DNA from: Pseudocercospora fijiensis CIRAD86 | Taxonomy: Eukaryota > Ascomycota > Dothideomycetes > Mycosphaerellales > Mycosphaerellaceae | DNA: 64,000 nucleotides | Direction of reading: 5' to 3' | Assembly (NCBI RefSeq): GCF_000340215.1 | Contig: NW_006921540.1 | Location: 2,417,486-2,481,485 of the forward strand | Part shown: piece after piece, positions 47,101-60,715 of the stretch | Position numbering within the stretch: position 1 is the first letter of the stretch | How the letters are laid out: every line of letters begins with the position of its first letter | Translations under genes and position numbers: made by a program | The notes under the pieces: generated by a model | What the model was told of the DNA's origin: nothing | Databases searched by the model: none | Seen by the model: only the letters and a program-made list of their open reading frames with translations

Positions 47101-48470
47101 AATGCTATCGTATTCTCGTATCGCTTAATAGACTAACTGTCGTCTAGTATAGAGTTTCCGTCTAGGTTTTAACAACTTACACGTTACGCGTCGCCTACTC
47201 GGCTATAATCGAGTAGTCTTAGGTTACTAATTCTAAGCCTTTAGCCGATGCCTAGCGCTCTAGGAATCTAATAGTATTCTTTATATATAGGACGTATAGG
47301 GCGTTAAAAGCGGTAGCGATAAATATGCCGATATAGGCGCGGTCTTCCTCTTTTCCTAACTAGATTAATTTAGCGAGCTCGGCTATAATATCCGTAAGGG
47401 AGTCGTAGGTAAGTCTAGTAGCCTAGTCTTATAGCAATTCCTATATCGCCCGAATCGCGACTTTCTCGGAATTAGCCCTAGTATTAGAGCGTTAGATCGC
47501 GCCTATCGCTTATAGTAGACGTAGGATAGACTATTCTACGTCTTCCTTAACCGTACCGTCCGTATTCTAGAAATAGGAGAGTTCTAGCACGTAGTTAACG
47601 ACGTCGTTTGTATTAGTAAGCTTTCTATCCTATTCTTCTAAATTCTCGTTGTCCTAGTCGATATTGTCTTTAGTATAGGCTATAATATCGTCGCAGATTT
47701 CCTCGGAAAGGACGTTATAGGCTTCGAGGAATTTCTTTACAACAGATATAGCGTAGTCGTATAAGACCTTCTCGTTTTCTAATAACTACTCGCGAGACTC
47801 CCGGTCCTTAACGTAATTCTATTCCTTTATTACTACTACGACTATATAGGCGAGGACTTCTACGAATATTTATAGCTCTTCCGGCTCGCTTCCTAGCTAC
47901 TATTTCCTAGTAAGCCCGGCTAGGGCGATCTAGACGAATAAGCTACTCTAGCCTTTATCGCAAAGGGTATTAACGGGGAGTTAGGATTTGCTCTTATCTA
48001 TATTAGCGATAGATATAGGGTTAGTAGTAATAGCGGTACCCTTGTCGCCGGAGGTAGCGGCGGTAGCTATAGGGTTAGTAGTAGCGCTAGAGGTACTAGC
48101 CGTAGGGATAACAACTATAGTAGCGCTAGGGGTGCTAGCCTTGCCTCTATCTAAGCTATCTAATCCTACTAAGATTCTTATACTCGCTATCTTATAGGGG
48201 TCGGATTAAGATATAGCGGATATATTCTTAGTAGATATAACGTAGCCGCGCCTATTAGGGACGCCTACCTAACCGGCGTTGTCCTTAAGTTCCCTACCTA
48301 GGAAACGGATTAACTACTTAGCCTACTTATCGTACTTATAGTATTCGATATAAAGGATTTTTCTAGTCTTGTCGTTAACGCGTAGAAGGATAACTACCTA
48401 TATCTAGTACCGTAATACCGCCGCCTTTAGTAGTATAGGAACTACGGCTATTAGGAAATCGTCTATTAGG
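47101..48470 (-). repeat. Unrecognised repeat, left flank of the hAT element
   Basis: A RIP-mutated region that reads best as minus-strand coding. It is cut at 48470-48478 by the hAT target site and continues after 61181. It includes a 60-bp imperfect tandem repeat near 48010-48140 (GGGTTAGTAGTAGCGCTAG type). The product is not recognised. Confidence 0.4.
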
Positions 48471-48478
48471 GCTAGGAG

Positions 48479-48498
48479 TAGACCCCGCAGTAGTTCGG
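48479..48498 (+). repeat. hAT left terminal inverted repeat
   Basis: TAGACCCCGCAGTAGTTCGG, directly preceded by the target duplication GCTAGGAG (48471-48478). AGTTTGGTTT motifs follow inside the element. Confidence 0.88.
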
Positions 48499-48910
48499 GT
48501 TAGTTTGGTTCAGTTTGCTAAGCCGAAACTCTAGTTTGGTTTAGGTTGGTTTGCTAAGCAACTATATAAGTAGCCAGTTCGAACTATATAATTTATCGGT
48601 TTTTAAGAAGTATACGAATGTATACGTAGCTTTAAGCAAGCCCTTTGTAAGACTTAGCAGTGTAGCCGGTAGCGTAGCCGGCATTTTTAGTCCTTAGTAC
48701 TTATAGAATTTTCGAATCCTACTTAGGCTACGTAGTTATATAAAGGTACTTATATAACCTTAAATCTATAGACAATCAGCTAAGGGCACTAACTAATTAA
48801 AAGCATATATACATATATATAAGGCATTATAGTTTAGTTCGGAAACTGCACTCCTTAGGTATGAATTTCATCCTTTCGTTTACAGTTTAATTCCCTAACT
48901 GCTTAGCAGA

Positions 48911-49435
48911 ATGTCTTTATCTAGATCTAGGCAGAACTTATCGATTTCCGTCGAAGCTCTCTATAAGAAGTTTATATACTTTCCTACTAAACTATACTCT
49001 AATATCAAGTACTAGGATAGCTCCTCCCTCGACATCGGTACTATATACGAAACAGCTATAAGGCAGCTCTATAGGGCGTTCTACTAGTTACTCGCTATAC
49101 TACGGCCGAATGCTAGTTCGTTCCTTAGAGCTCTAGGTTATTTAGCAGATATTAAGGATAGGGCAGGTAGTAACTTCGTATTATATAAGGAAGTAGAGGC
49201 TGCTATAGAGGAGTCCTTCAACCTATAGAAGATAGTAAAAGATATAGAGGCAGCTATAGGTCTAGGTACCTAGTTGAATTTCTAGTAGGTAGAGTATAAG
49301 GATATTTAGTAGGAGTATTAGATAGAGTTGCGAAAGCAGGTATATAATATAGTCTAGAGAATAGGGATAATGCCTATAACTATAGGTATTAGGTTCTTTA
49401 ATCTTCTTCCTTTTTTCCTTGTTTTCTTTTTCTAA
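48911..49435 (+). pseudogene. Cargo reading frame at the left end of the hAT
   Basis: From ATG 48911 to TAA 49433-49435 the plus frame reads about 174 codons with few internal stops, nearly all TAG (as from CAG or TGG). It starts MSLSRSRQNLSISVEALYKK and continues helix-rich: TAIRQLYRAF, VEAAIEESFNL. Direction is opposite to the transposase. The regular reading over this length suggests a former gene carried by the element. I do not recognise the family. Confidence 0.5.
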
Positions 49436-49495
49436 AAATCCAAACTAATACAAATTAACTAGAATGTCTATCTTCTTTTAGTTCTTTATAAGACC

Positions 49496-49546
49496 TAGCA
49501 GCGTAGCCGGCAGCGTAGCCGGCAGCGTAGCTAGCAGCGTAGCCGG
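49496..49546. repeat. GCCGGC motif cluster, left side of hAT
   Basis: Four successive AGCGTAGCCGGC-type units at 12-bp spacing (one is mutated to GCTAGC). Similar pairs occur at 48661-48690, 50127-50156, 50700-50730, 52003-52030, 53020-53045, 54418-54440, 56870-56890, 60185-60235, 60845-60870 and 60985-61010. Confidence 0.85.
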
Positions 49547-49749
49547 CCTTTTAACTCCTTAGTACTAACGGGATTTTCGAAGACTTCTATTCCGTACGGC
49601 TAATAAAGTATACTGTACTATATATATATACTTAGAGAGTATTTAGAGCGCGGTATATAGCGCCGTATAATAGCGGCTCATTTCGCATATAGAAAAGCTT
49701 ATAGATAATACTACGAACATCCTTCCTACTAGAACATCTATCCTACCTA

Positions 49750-52430
49750 GCACCGTCTCGAATATAGACATTCTAGCCTTTTAGAATCTAATCGAGTGCT
49801 TTAAAATCCTTGTCTATAATCGTTATACGCTTCGCGTAGATAGCTATAAGGTTGACCGCTAAAATAGTATTAGTATAGTCCGAAAAGAGGTAGAAGAGAA
49901 ACATATATTCGAAGATACGAACTAGGTAGGCTTCTATAGCCTCTTAAAGGGCGCCTATCGCGGAGGCTTAGAAGCGAAGGTCCGTTCTATAATCCTAAGT
50001 AATTTCGCGAATAAGTCGTTAGAAAGGAGCTTTGCGGATTAGGAGCTTAGAACTCTTCTAATACTATCGAATCTAACGGAGGGCTACGGCTAAAGAAGGA
50101 TTAGTAAAAGTATAGTAAGAATGCCGGCTACGCTACCGGCTACGCTACCGGCTATAAATAGGACTTACTTCCTAAGCGCTATCGACGCTTCGTACGATTG
50201 CTACTAGTAGTAGAAGCGCTAGTTGTCGTCTTACGTAGAGCCTTGCCCGCCGTTGTCTTACGCGGAGCCTTACTCGCGACGCCCTTTCTAGTACTAGAGC
50301 TAGCGGTAGTAGTAGCAGCCCTCTTACGTTAATATACTATACTCGTTCTACTATTTCCGGTCTTATTACGACCCGTAGAAGTACTAGGTCCCTTCTTGCG
50401 AGGCGTCGTAACTTAGTTAAGTAGACTCGCTATTATAAAAGTCGTCGAATTAAGGAAAAAAGTGCGTTACGAAGGTATACGAAGGCGCGCGCGGAGCGAG
50501 GATATTATAGAGGTAGTAGATATAGAGCGTAGAGGTATAGGTATCGATACGAAGGTTGAATATAGCGGTAGTATCGCGGTATCGCTAGGCAATAGAGTAA
50601 GCTTCGCGTAAGCCTATATTATAGTAACGTTAGAGCAAGGAAAGAAGGCAGGTACGGCTAAAAAAGGCAGGCATAGCTAAAAAAGGCAGGTACGGTAGAC
50701 TTTGAAATATAGCCGGCATATATAGCCGGTATAGTAATAGGCGAAAGCCTCCTTTTAATAAATAGCCGGCGTAATAATAGTATCCTACTATAGTATAGAT
50801 ATTCTTTAGTAATACCTTTACTAGCTATAGTAATCTTATAAGTAACCTAGGCCTATTACTAGCAAATATAAGAAATATCAGGTAGGCTATACTAAACAAG
50901 CTAGTTATTTAGTAGGAAAAGGCCTACTACCGTCTCTATATACCGGCTACGAGTGCCGGCTATCGCTCTAAATTTAACTCCGCCCTATCTCGGAGGCTAA
51001 GGTACCGAGCGGAAACCCTATAGCTTATATTTACTCGGTTGTCGCAGAGCGCTTATAGGTAAGGTATTAGAAAAGAGTATAAAAAGTACGAGAAGAGTAT
51101 CCTAGGATATAGGTCGTAAGTGAATAAGAGTAGCACGCCTAGTTATTTATATAGTACGTTACTCTATACGACTAAGAGCCTATATTATCTTATACTTCGC
51201 TTATAAGACCTCGACTCTACTAGTATACTATCGATCTCCTCCTCGGTCGCTAATATACTATCTCAATTCTTCTTCGAGTTGCCGGACTTAGTGCGTATCT
51301 GTAGCTATATAATAGCGCTACGTATTATAGAGAATCAACTCCGCCGTATCTCGAAGGCTAAGGTACCGAGCGGAAATCCTATAGCTTATATTCACTCGGT
51401 TATCGCGGAGCGATTATAGGTAAGGTATTAGAAAAGAGTATAAAAAGTACGAGAAAAGCATTCTAGGATATAGGTTATAAGTAAATAAGAGTAGCACGCC
51501 TAGTTATTTATATAGTACGTTACTCTATACGACTAAGAGCCTATATTATCTTATACTTCGCTTATAAGACCTCGACTCTACTAGTATACTATCGATCTCT
51601 TCCTCGGTCGCTAATACGCTGTCTTAATTCTTCTTCGAGTTGCCGGACTTAGTACGCATCTATAGCTATGCAATAGCGCTACGCATTATAGAGAATTTCT
51701 CGTTAAAGTTTCTCTCTCGTAGGCTTATTATCTGCCTCGTAGTATAGAGGATCAAAGTGCTAATACTAAAGAATCTCCTTATAGTTAGGATACTAGGGCT
51801 CCTTAGGACCTTTATATTTTAGGTCTAAATAGAGACGTATTATAAACGTTCTATCGCCCTTTCGCTTACTATCCGCTAGGTCGCGATATACGAAGAAACT
51901 AATCTAAATATAGCTCGTCTCTATAATAGCCGGGTAAATATAGAGCGCTAGGTTTCTACTTCGTACCTTAGATTTAGGGACTATACGGAGATAAAATCAG
52001 AAATATAGCCGGTACCTATAGCCGGTAAAAGGATGCGAAAATAGGCCTCCTCCTAGGTTAATCTACCGACTAAATACAATTTCTAACTAATCCGCTATAA
52101 ACCGACGCCGAATTTTAGCTAGAAGCTATATATCTTTATTTTAAAGAGTAACCCGCTTCGTATAGATAGTAAGTAGGTTTAAAAGCTTAAGCTCGGTTAC
52201 GAGAAATGCCTCCGTAGCTTCCTAAAGAGTACTAATCGCCTTAGCCGTAAATCGTATACTAGACCGAAAATCTAATATAATTTCTCGGACGAGTCGCTAG
52301 AAGGGAGTCTTAGGGATTAAAAGCTCGGTCCCTCTTTTGTTTTAGAAAAGCCGGATCTAGCGAAGGGCAATAGTACCTAGTTTAAAGCGCCGCTTCTTTA
52401 TCGTCGAGTCCTACCTTGTTCCCTTTCTTT
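49750..52430 (+). pseudogene. Two related cargo coding segments in the hAT
   Basis: The plus strand near 49790-50110 and near 52130-52400 gives two similar stop-interrupted peptides. Each passes through a KSLERSF/ESLEGSL-type motif about 40 residues after a Lys/Arg-rich stretch. They look like diverged copies of one domain, separated by a 361-bp tandem duplication. No family is recognised, and limits are approximate. Confidence 0.3.
50978..51697. repeat. Tandem duplication, two units of about 359 bp
   Basis: Unit 1 is 50978-51336 and unit 2 is 51339-51697, with a period of 361. Both begin CTCCGCC and end ATTATAGAGAAT. Differences are mostly C/T and A/G, so the duplication predates at least part of the RIP. 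Confidence 0.88.
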
Positions 52431-53079
52431 TAATAGAAAGATAACTTTTCTTCGCGATAGTCTTCGTCCGCCTACTCTTTTTAGCCTTCTCCTATCTACC
52501 TATAGCCTTCTTATTTTTCGGTACTGTTTTCCGAGGAACCCCCTTCCTTCGTATATACTATAGAGAGCCTTACTCTTCCGATATCTCGTTCTCGCTACGG
52601 TCTCCCTATACTTAGCTTACTTTACCCTTGCCCTTTAGCCTCTAAAGATATTTATCTACGCGTTTAGGCGACGAGGGTATATCGGTAGGATATAGAAAAT
52701 TAATAAGTATATAATCGTAAGGAGACATTAATACTTCTTGCCTTCTAGAATAAATAGTCTTCTATTAAACCGCCTTAGTAGGTTATCGTTAGATTCGAAT
52801 AAAGGATAGTAGCTTAAGGAAGGGGAGGTAGCCGGCTTAGGAAGGCCCGAAGAGCCGAATCCTTAAGGTATATTTATCTTTAAGAATATAGGGAAAGGGA
52901 AGAAGGAGAGGAAGAGCGAATAGAGAATTAGAAATAGTCTATAGGTAAGCGGGGTCGGTTACTATAGCAACTAGTCTGTTTAGGTTCTAGGAATTCGAAA
53001 CACATTTCGGATATATACCGGCTATATACGCCGGCTATATTACCTTATACGTAAACGCTTCGTCTCCTTAAAGCTGCTC

Positions 53080-55960
53080 TAAGCCTATATACGTTTCCGC
53101 TTCTCGACCCGGTATCGCCTTCTATCTCCGCCCTCTTCCTCTTCGTTATCGCTAATTAGGGTTTCGCTTAGACTAAATTTCGTATTCTCTTCGCGCTCCT
53201 AGGTTTCTTCGATCTTAAGGTTTTCTAATTCCTCGATTAACTCCTTTAGTATAATCTTTAGTAACCTTCCTTAGCGATTCTAGTAGAGGAGATAGTATCG
53301 GAATACTATAATAGATTCGAAGGTAGTAGGCGAGTATATTCGATTAAAGCGGCCCTAGTAACGAGCGATACTAAAAGACCTCTTATAGCCTATACCTACG
53401 CTCGGGATAGCGAGGACGTCCCGAGCGACCGACGCTATCGTTAGAAACTTAGGCTCTAACCGCTACTATATAGCGAGAATATCGTCTCCGAATTCGTCTA
53501 GAAAACCGGTAAGATCTAGAGATTATTAGCCCTCTTTCCGAGCCTACGGGTTTATACTTACTCGCGCGCCGATAGAGATCGAACTCTTCTTTATTTACTT
53601 TAGTAGTTACTTCCTCTTCTACCTCTACTTCCTACCTACGAAATAGGTATAATATCGGAGCCTTCTAAACCTTCTTTTTCTTTATAGGAGCTATATTTAG
53701 ACTAGTTTCTTTCCGACGCTCGTAGAACATCTTTTCTAGAATAGTCTAGTAATGCTTCGGCTATACCTCGTCCGCCTTCTATTCCGGCCTCTACTAGTAT
53801 ATATCCTTTTCTACCGGGTTAAGCAAGTACGTAACGCTATAGATATCCCCGAACGAGTTAAAGGTAGTACTATAATATTTATATAACTTAGTATAGGAGG
53901 TGTCTATAGCTTTTATTATAGCTACTTTCTAGGGAACGCTCTTCTTAGCTAGCTTAGCTACGGTTTCCTCGAGCTCGTTAAAGAGCTAGTTATAGTACGT
54001 AAAGATAAGATAGATCGTCGGTCCTCGGGTTCTTCTAATTATAGTAGTAACCTTCGCGTAATGCTTACTAATATCGACGAGATACTCTACTTAGCGCTAT
54101 TCGGCGGCGGTAAGGCCGAGCTACTTAATACCCTCGGAACTCTAATAGATCTCGAGAGCGGTACGTAAAGTATATCCCCTCGTAACTATATAGAAAGTCG
54201 AATCGAACTAGGTCTTAACGTCTTAAGTAAAACGGAGTAGGCGCTAAGGAGGCCGCTTTTACTATCGCTTATTCTATACGATATTCTAGGCATCGGTTTT
54301 AGGGCGCTCGATTAGGTTCTTTTAAATAGCCTCGAATCGGTTATATCTCTATAAGCTCGAGTTCGTATATATTACTAGACGACGAAGCTAGAGAAAAAGA
54401 GTTAGAACTATACTAGGTTGCCGGCTATAGGTGCCGGCTACGGACAAAAGTTATACCTTATATAAAACGAGAGCGAGGCTCTCTACCTTATCCCGTCTTA
54501 TTACTATAATAAGTTTCTCGACTTTCGACTTTGCTTTATCCTTATCTAGGATCTTCTATTAGTCGTCGTTTAATAGTACAATTTTAAGCGTCTTAAAGAG
54601 GGCTCGGATCGCGATTTAAACTATATAAGCGAGGTAGGGAAACTTCTATAGAGATGCAACTAGCAACGACGTCGGCTCCGATTTAATAGGGCTAGGGCTA
54701 TTAATAGGCTCCTCTTTATCGTTATTATCGTACGTATTATCGTACGTATCCGGAATCGTAGCGAGCTTAATATTCGGAAGATTAAGCTAGATTATAGACC
54801 TTATAATCTCCTCTACGTACTCGACCCTATCGATACAATTAGTAATTTTAAAGACATATACGAGTGAATTGTATATACAACGCCTTATACAATATTCGAT
54901 TATTACTAGCATTATCCGTAGTAATCGAGATTAGTTTCGTTGTTACGCTAACCCTATCTATTACCGTATAGACAAGCTTCGCTATATCCTTATTAGTATA
55001 GGAACCTAGAATTTCAGGGAATCCGATTATAAGTTCCTAGAGTTTCTAATCCGAATTAATAAAGTATAGTATAATCGAGAGGAAGGAGGCTCTTATAGTC
55101 CGGCTTAACTAGCTATCGATAGTAATAGCTACTCGGCGAGTATTACGGAGGATCTCCTAAATATCGTCTAACGTAGCCTCTTTATTCTTTTCGAATATAA
55201 TACGCTAGGTTGTCGCGCCGAGAAATAGGGGAGGGTAGTTTATAAGATATAGGTATATCTTCTATATAGACTCCCTTTCGTAGAAGTCTTCCGGAAGACC
55301 GTTTATAGCTAGTATTTCGTTTACTAGTTGCTTAAAGTCTTCGGGGGAGAAATCGGTAGCCTTTAATCCTAGAGCTTCCTTAAGCGCAGCCTATAATAAT
55401 TAGCTAGACCTCTACGGTTGATTTAGGTAGCCGGAATCTATAGCCGGAATCTATAGCCGGTAGCTATAGCCGGTAGCTATAGCCGGCAGCTGTAGCCGGC
55501 ATTTTAGAAGACGTACCTCTTTCTAGAACGCTATATCTATATTAACTCTCCTCTCTCCTTAAGATTCCCGATACCGTTTAGAATAGAGATAGTTCGTAGG
55601 CGATAAGTTCCTATCCCCTAGTTTCGGGTATTTCAAGATTAAACCGTAGAAGTTATAGATAATTACTAGTTAACCTTTAAGTCGAGAAGTCGTATAACGG
55701 TATAATGCCCCCTCTATAAAGAACTTCTAGAATGTGTCCGTTCGCTCCTTACTCCCCTATCGTATCGAGTACTTCCGGAGTTTACACTCCTTTAAACGTA
55801 AGTATAAAGGGAACTATATCTTATAGACCTATTAATTAAACTACTCTATATACTCGGGTTTCTAAAGATACGCCTAGCTAGCCTTTTTAAAGATTTCCGG
55901 GTTAATACTCGATATTCTTATATCTCCGAATAACCTTCTACTTAGACTCCGTAAAGGTAA
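53080..55960 (-). pseudogene. hAT transposase remnant
   Basis: On the minus strand, at about 55160-54860, the order is: a stretch of the type 'TIAITIDSW', then IIGFPEILGSYTNKDIAKLV-like sequence, then LISITTDNASNN. This matches the central catalytic region of hAT transposases (first D in the 'D.W' motif, second in 'TDNA.NN'). The C-terminal side toward 53080 ends in an acidic EEEEGG-type tail. Start and end are approximate, and stops are TAG/TAA. The orientation defines the element's minus strand. Confidence 0.72.
55434..55504. repeat. GCCGGY cluster, six units
   Basis: Six TAGCCGG units in direct orientation at 12-13-bp spacing (TAGCCGGAATC, TAGCCGGTAGC, TAGCCGGCAGC), immediately upstream of the transposase remnant's start side. 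Confidence 0.88.
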
Positions 55961-56953
55961 GGACTAGGTAGTAGTACCCTATAATAAATTCCTACTACTA
56001 GGATTCGGAGAGGATAAATCTAGCCCTAATCGTCGTCTAGGACTCGATAGGCTCGAAGGTAAGTATACGACCTCCTCTCGACGTTATCGCAATCTCGCTC
56101 GTATACTAGACTGTTTCGACTATCGTCTCGTTATTATCCTTCCTAGTATAGCGCCTAATGTATATACAATGTCGGTCGGCATGTTTTAAGGTTTCGTACG
56201 GTAAGGTAAGGACTTAGGAGTAGTAGATATATACTAGTAGCTATAGGGAAACACCCTTTCTTTTATAGTATCGTATCGTTAGGAATAGCTAGGTAGTAAA
56301 TAGCTAGCTACCTTTTTTTTTGTTTCCTAGCTACCTAACTACTAGTTCTTTTTTTCCTAGCTACCCTAGCTAGCCTAACTACTAGAATTTCTTTCTTAGC
56401 TACCCTAACTACCTGAATTTTGCCTTCTATACGGCGGCTCTCTCCTACTAACGGAACCGAGCTACTATACCTAACGAATCTAAGCTCGTTTTTAGTCTCA
56501 ATCTATTCTCTTTCGGTATAAGACACTCGATAAGCAAATGCTTAGGCCGAGTCTAACTACGAAACCTAAGACTAACTAATAGCTCTATTAACTAATCCTA
56601 ATCCTCGAACTCCTTCCGCTTCTTAGTAAAGACCTTAAAGAGCGCTCGAGCTTCTTCGGGTACCTACGGAGTAGTCGAGATAAAGCCGTATCGCTAAAAT
56701 AGGTAATCCTTCGGAGGCTTATATAGAGATTTAGAGAATTCTAACGCTAACCTATCCTACTAGTAGCTTAGATTCCGGATATAAGCCCTCTCTGCCTTAG
56801 TAAAGATTTTATATAGTAGTAGCACTCTGCCTTCGAGAAACGCTTTCTATTTGACTATTAGTATCTGCCGGCTACGAACGCCGGCTATATATACCGAGTA
56901 TAGAATAATTACCTATACCCCTTCCTCCTATAGTAACACTTCTGCCGTCCCTA

Positions 56954-59708
56954 TCCGAGGCTTTCGCTTACTACCGCCTCCTCTACGAGGAGGTTGCAAT
57001 CTATATTATAATCGCAACACACGCGACAATCTATATTATAATACTATTATATCGCTTTCCCAATCGACTTAGTATATATATATTGTATTTCTAATAATGC
57101 TACGGCCTCGTAATCCCTTAACTACGCGTATACGAAAGCCTATCGCGAAAATAACGCCGTACGCGTACGAGGAGACCCGGATTTAGGCTGTTCTAAACAA
57201 GATCCTCGCATTCTACTACGAATACGACGAATACGTGCCTAATATCAAACAGTGGGCTACTAATAAGCGTGTCGACTATTAGAAGCTTCGTTTCCGATAT
57301 TTAAAGGCTATAAATCGCCCTAGTAGACGTCCTACACTTACGGATCGACTCGCGACTCGATCGAAGCTAAACCTAGCTTAGTAGGCCGCTCTACTCGAAT
57401 ACTGCTATAGGCGCGAGCTTATAGGCCTCGATATTCCAATACGACTGTTACACGATATTGCTAATAATATACTCCTTCGAAACGCTCTAGATCCGCTTAA
57501 TCTAGTAACGGTAGACAGGCGCTAGTCTAAGAGGTTTATAAAGCAATACAAGCTTTATTAGGTGCTATAGAAGCCTATCGAGATAGTACGCAAGGAGGCC
57601 TATAAACCTAATCGAATAAGACGATAGTATACACAGTTACAAGAGACAATGCTATACTATAATATCGTTGATCTACGGCTTATTTAGAACTTCGATAAGA
57701 TAGGCTTCCGTATAGGAATTAGAGGCATAGAATACGTAGTTACTATAGACCCGAAGCGTCGTTCTTAGAGCGCTTCCGAGACTAATAGGAAGCATATAAC
57801 GTCTATTGAATTAGTTAACGCTATAGGCAATTATATACCTCCTATACTAATCGCTACTAGCAAAGTACTATAAGAACGGTGGTTTACTAACCTGTCCGGA
57901 TCTACGCTAGTTGATATAACGGAAAGCGGATATCTTAACGACAACTCGGCCTATTACTATATCTAGCACTTCTATAAGTACTCGAAACGATATATGACTA
58001 ACGAGGACTAATAGCGCATACCAATTTGCGACAATTATAGTTCTTACGACTTCTAAGAGTTCCTAGAGTTTGCGTAGTCTTATAAGATAGTAATCTTCGG
58101 TCTACTAGCTTATATATTACATTTCCTTTAGCCACTCGATATAGTGCTATTCTAGCCGTTTAAACACTATTATAGGCAAGCTGTATTGGACGCAATACGC
58201 ACTAGTTGTACTCAATTTAGTGTCACCGAGTTTATAGCTGCTATCGACTCTATAAGAGCTAATACCTTCAAAGTTAGCAGTATTAAATCCTCCTTCCGCA
58301 AGACAGGTCTCTTTCTATTCGACCCGGAGCGTGCTATACGGTTTCTTAGACTCGAATACAATAGTAGAGACACTACACAATATTAGTAAAGACTCGAACG
58401 ACTAGACACGCTTGCTATCGAAGAAGTAGACCGAGTAGTTAACGTAGCAGGTTCACTCGAATACGGAGATAGAGACAACAGTACGCTAACGATCCCTCGC
58501 TACCTATGCTAACTAGAGGTGCCTATGCTATTAACGGAGAACTCGAATGGCATATTAAGTGTAAGAACTAGTGTAAGACACACCGACTTCCTCTAGCGAC
58601 GACTCGAAGGCCTCCTATCGTTACCCTCCGCTAGGGTTGCGAAGCGACTGTTTGTCTATAACGAAGTAAACACTTAACTAGCTGCCTAAGCAACGTTTAA
58701 TCTCTCTTAAACCGAGGCAGCAACTCGTATACGTAAACGACGAGAAGATACTTCTTCTAGACCTATCGTTGTAGGTAGACTATTGTATACTTTACAAGCA
58801 AGAAGAGCCGTTAAGAAGCGCAAGTTTGATAAAGCCGCTCTTATAGAGCGGTAGGTAAGAGACAAGGCACGGCGCTCGAGAACGTTATAGACTAACTATA
58901 AGAAGCGCTGTCGCAAGGCTATTAATACAAGCATTAGGAGTCGTCCGAATACGAAGGTTAAGGTCTAACTATTGCGAGAGATAGGCCTCAACTTGTAGCC
59001 TACTAAAGGCTAGTTAGTAAAGATATATACGCCTGTTCTACCTATCGAGAAAGCACTTAAAGTGTACCCCGTTATACGTACAACAGTTAAGATTGCTAGA
59101 GCTAAGAAGACTATTATCTCTACGTACAACGTGCTTACCTGCAACGGTAAACCTAGTAGTAATATTGATCCGGATACTAAAGAAGAAGATCTACTTAAAT
59201 ACTTATATAGGCTGTAGGTATAGACTTATAAAGAGGCAGAGCGACGTAGGCGAGATGCTATCGTTGCTACGAGGCAGGCAGCTAAGAAGCGCTTATAGAA
59301 GCAGTTTAAGCGTAATAACGGTATTCTAGTATCTAGTAATAAAGACAGTAGATAGGATAATCGCGACGATGATCTTATACCTCTTATTAACTATATGCAG
59401 CCTGCTATACTACTACGTAGTCTATCTAATAAGCACGAGTTGCCTATAAGATCGTTACCTCCGTAGCCGGTTTCCTCGCCCTAGTCGCTACCTAACAATA
59501 GTAAGCAAACCTAGCAGTATAGTGTGTCTACAACACTACCTAATAGTCTATATTATATATAGAGGTCTTTAATACATTCTATAGGTCTTGTTTGCCTATT
59601 CTAATGCCAATCTAACTATATTATAATGTAGATTGTCGACAATTAGTCGATTATAATATAGATTCTTACTACCCGAAGGGTAGGCGGCAGCGAAGCGGAA
59701 GCTACGGA
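56954..59708 (+). mobile_element. pogo/Fot1-like (Tc1-mariner) element nested in the hAT
   Basis: Proposed limits are 56954-59708 (2,755 bp), with TA on both sides (56952-56953, 59709-59710). The ends form a long imperfect inverted repeat: TCCGAGGCTTTCGC at the left pairs with the complement of the right end. Inside it, AATCTATATTATAATCG (from about 56998) matches the complement at about 59650-59670. The transposase remnant is on the plus strand. Inner TIR matching is strong and the outermost limits are less sure. Confidence 0.68.
57097..59330 (+). pseudogene. pogo/Fot1 DDE transposase remnant
   Basis: From the ATG at 57097 the plus strand reads about 740 codons interrupted by TAG/TAA. Recognised in order: an N-terminal helix-turn-helix part, 'NFDKIGFRIGI' with the first catalytic D (about 57690-57725), and the second D in 'CDNYSSYDF' (about 58028-58055). 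Then 'FL.PLDIVLFQPFKHYYRQAV' (about 58125-58185), the DDE_1 signature near the third acidic residue. An open stretch at 58186-58383 gives the C-terminal FIAAIDSIR, SFRKTGLFLFDPE typical of fungal Fot1/pogo transposases. It is inactive through RIP. Confidence 0.82.
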
Positions 59709-60715
59709 TAGATACCTAGCCCCGATCGCATTAATCGTAAGCTACTTTGCCTTTATAGACGTAAAGGCTTCGCTCTAATACTAATAAAGAAACTTCTACT
59801 CTATATCGAGGATATAAAGACGACTAGTCTCGATTCTAATCCTTACTAGCTTTTCGTAGTAGCTTTAACTATGATTTTCTAGATTAATAGGACTTATACC
59901 TTAGCCCTTTACTAGTATCTCGTCTCTTTAACTATACTCGATCTACTCCTAGCGCTTATCGTCTATAGCGTTAGGCCCTAAGACTATACCTATTACTAGA
60001 TCGACGTATAGTATCTCCTCGCTTTTTTCAGTTCCTTTATTCGTAGTATTAAGCTCTGTCGCGGCATTCTAAACTCTAGCATTATTGTTCTCGGCTATCT
60101 AAATATCTCCGTTACTATCGGTCGTATCGATAGAGGTAGCGGCTATAGGTCTAAATGCTATTAGTTAACGTGTTAAAGAAAAATATGCCGGCTATAGCTA
60201 CCGGCTACGGCTGCCGGCTATAGCTATTAGCTACGGCCGCTAGCTAGATTAACTTACGCTACTAGAACTTTACGCTCGAAAACTAGCCGTAATTCTTTCC
60301 TCCTCTTAGCCTTCTCTTAGGTTATCTTCTTATTCTAACCTTTACCTTTTTCTATAGGCGCTAGCTATCGATAGAATGCCTTATTCCGCGCCTTTCTTCT
60401 CTTATCCTTAGCTCTTTTATCCTTATCTATCTTGTCCTTTCTCTCGCGGTCTCGTACGGAATTCTTCTTCGTAGAGTACTTCTCTTTAGTCTTGCGCTTT
60501 TTAGTTAGACGCTTAGGTAAAACAAACTCGCGGTCTTTAGTTCTATCTTCTATTTAGCGCGCGGCGCGCTTCTCTCTTACTATTATAAGGGAAAGGGGCG
60601 GGGGCGTAGCGTATAGTAGTTGTTATCGGTATAGGTATAGAGGAAGAAGTTAAAAGTGTAAGAATATCGCGAAGCCCTAATTGTTGCCGCCTACGTAACG
60701 TTATATAAGTAAGCT

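Noticed and set aside
47988..48197. Hydrophobic 69-codon frame resembling a membrane protein
   Set aside because: It comes from an imperfect tandem repeat in the repeat flanking the hAT, where coding appears to be on the other strand.
48700..48730. TTCGAATCC, like a tRNA T-arm
   Set aside because: No acceptor stem, D-arm or anticodon arm can be found around it.
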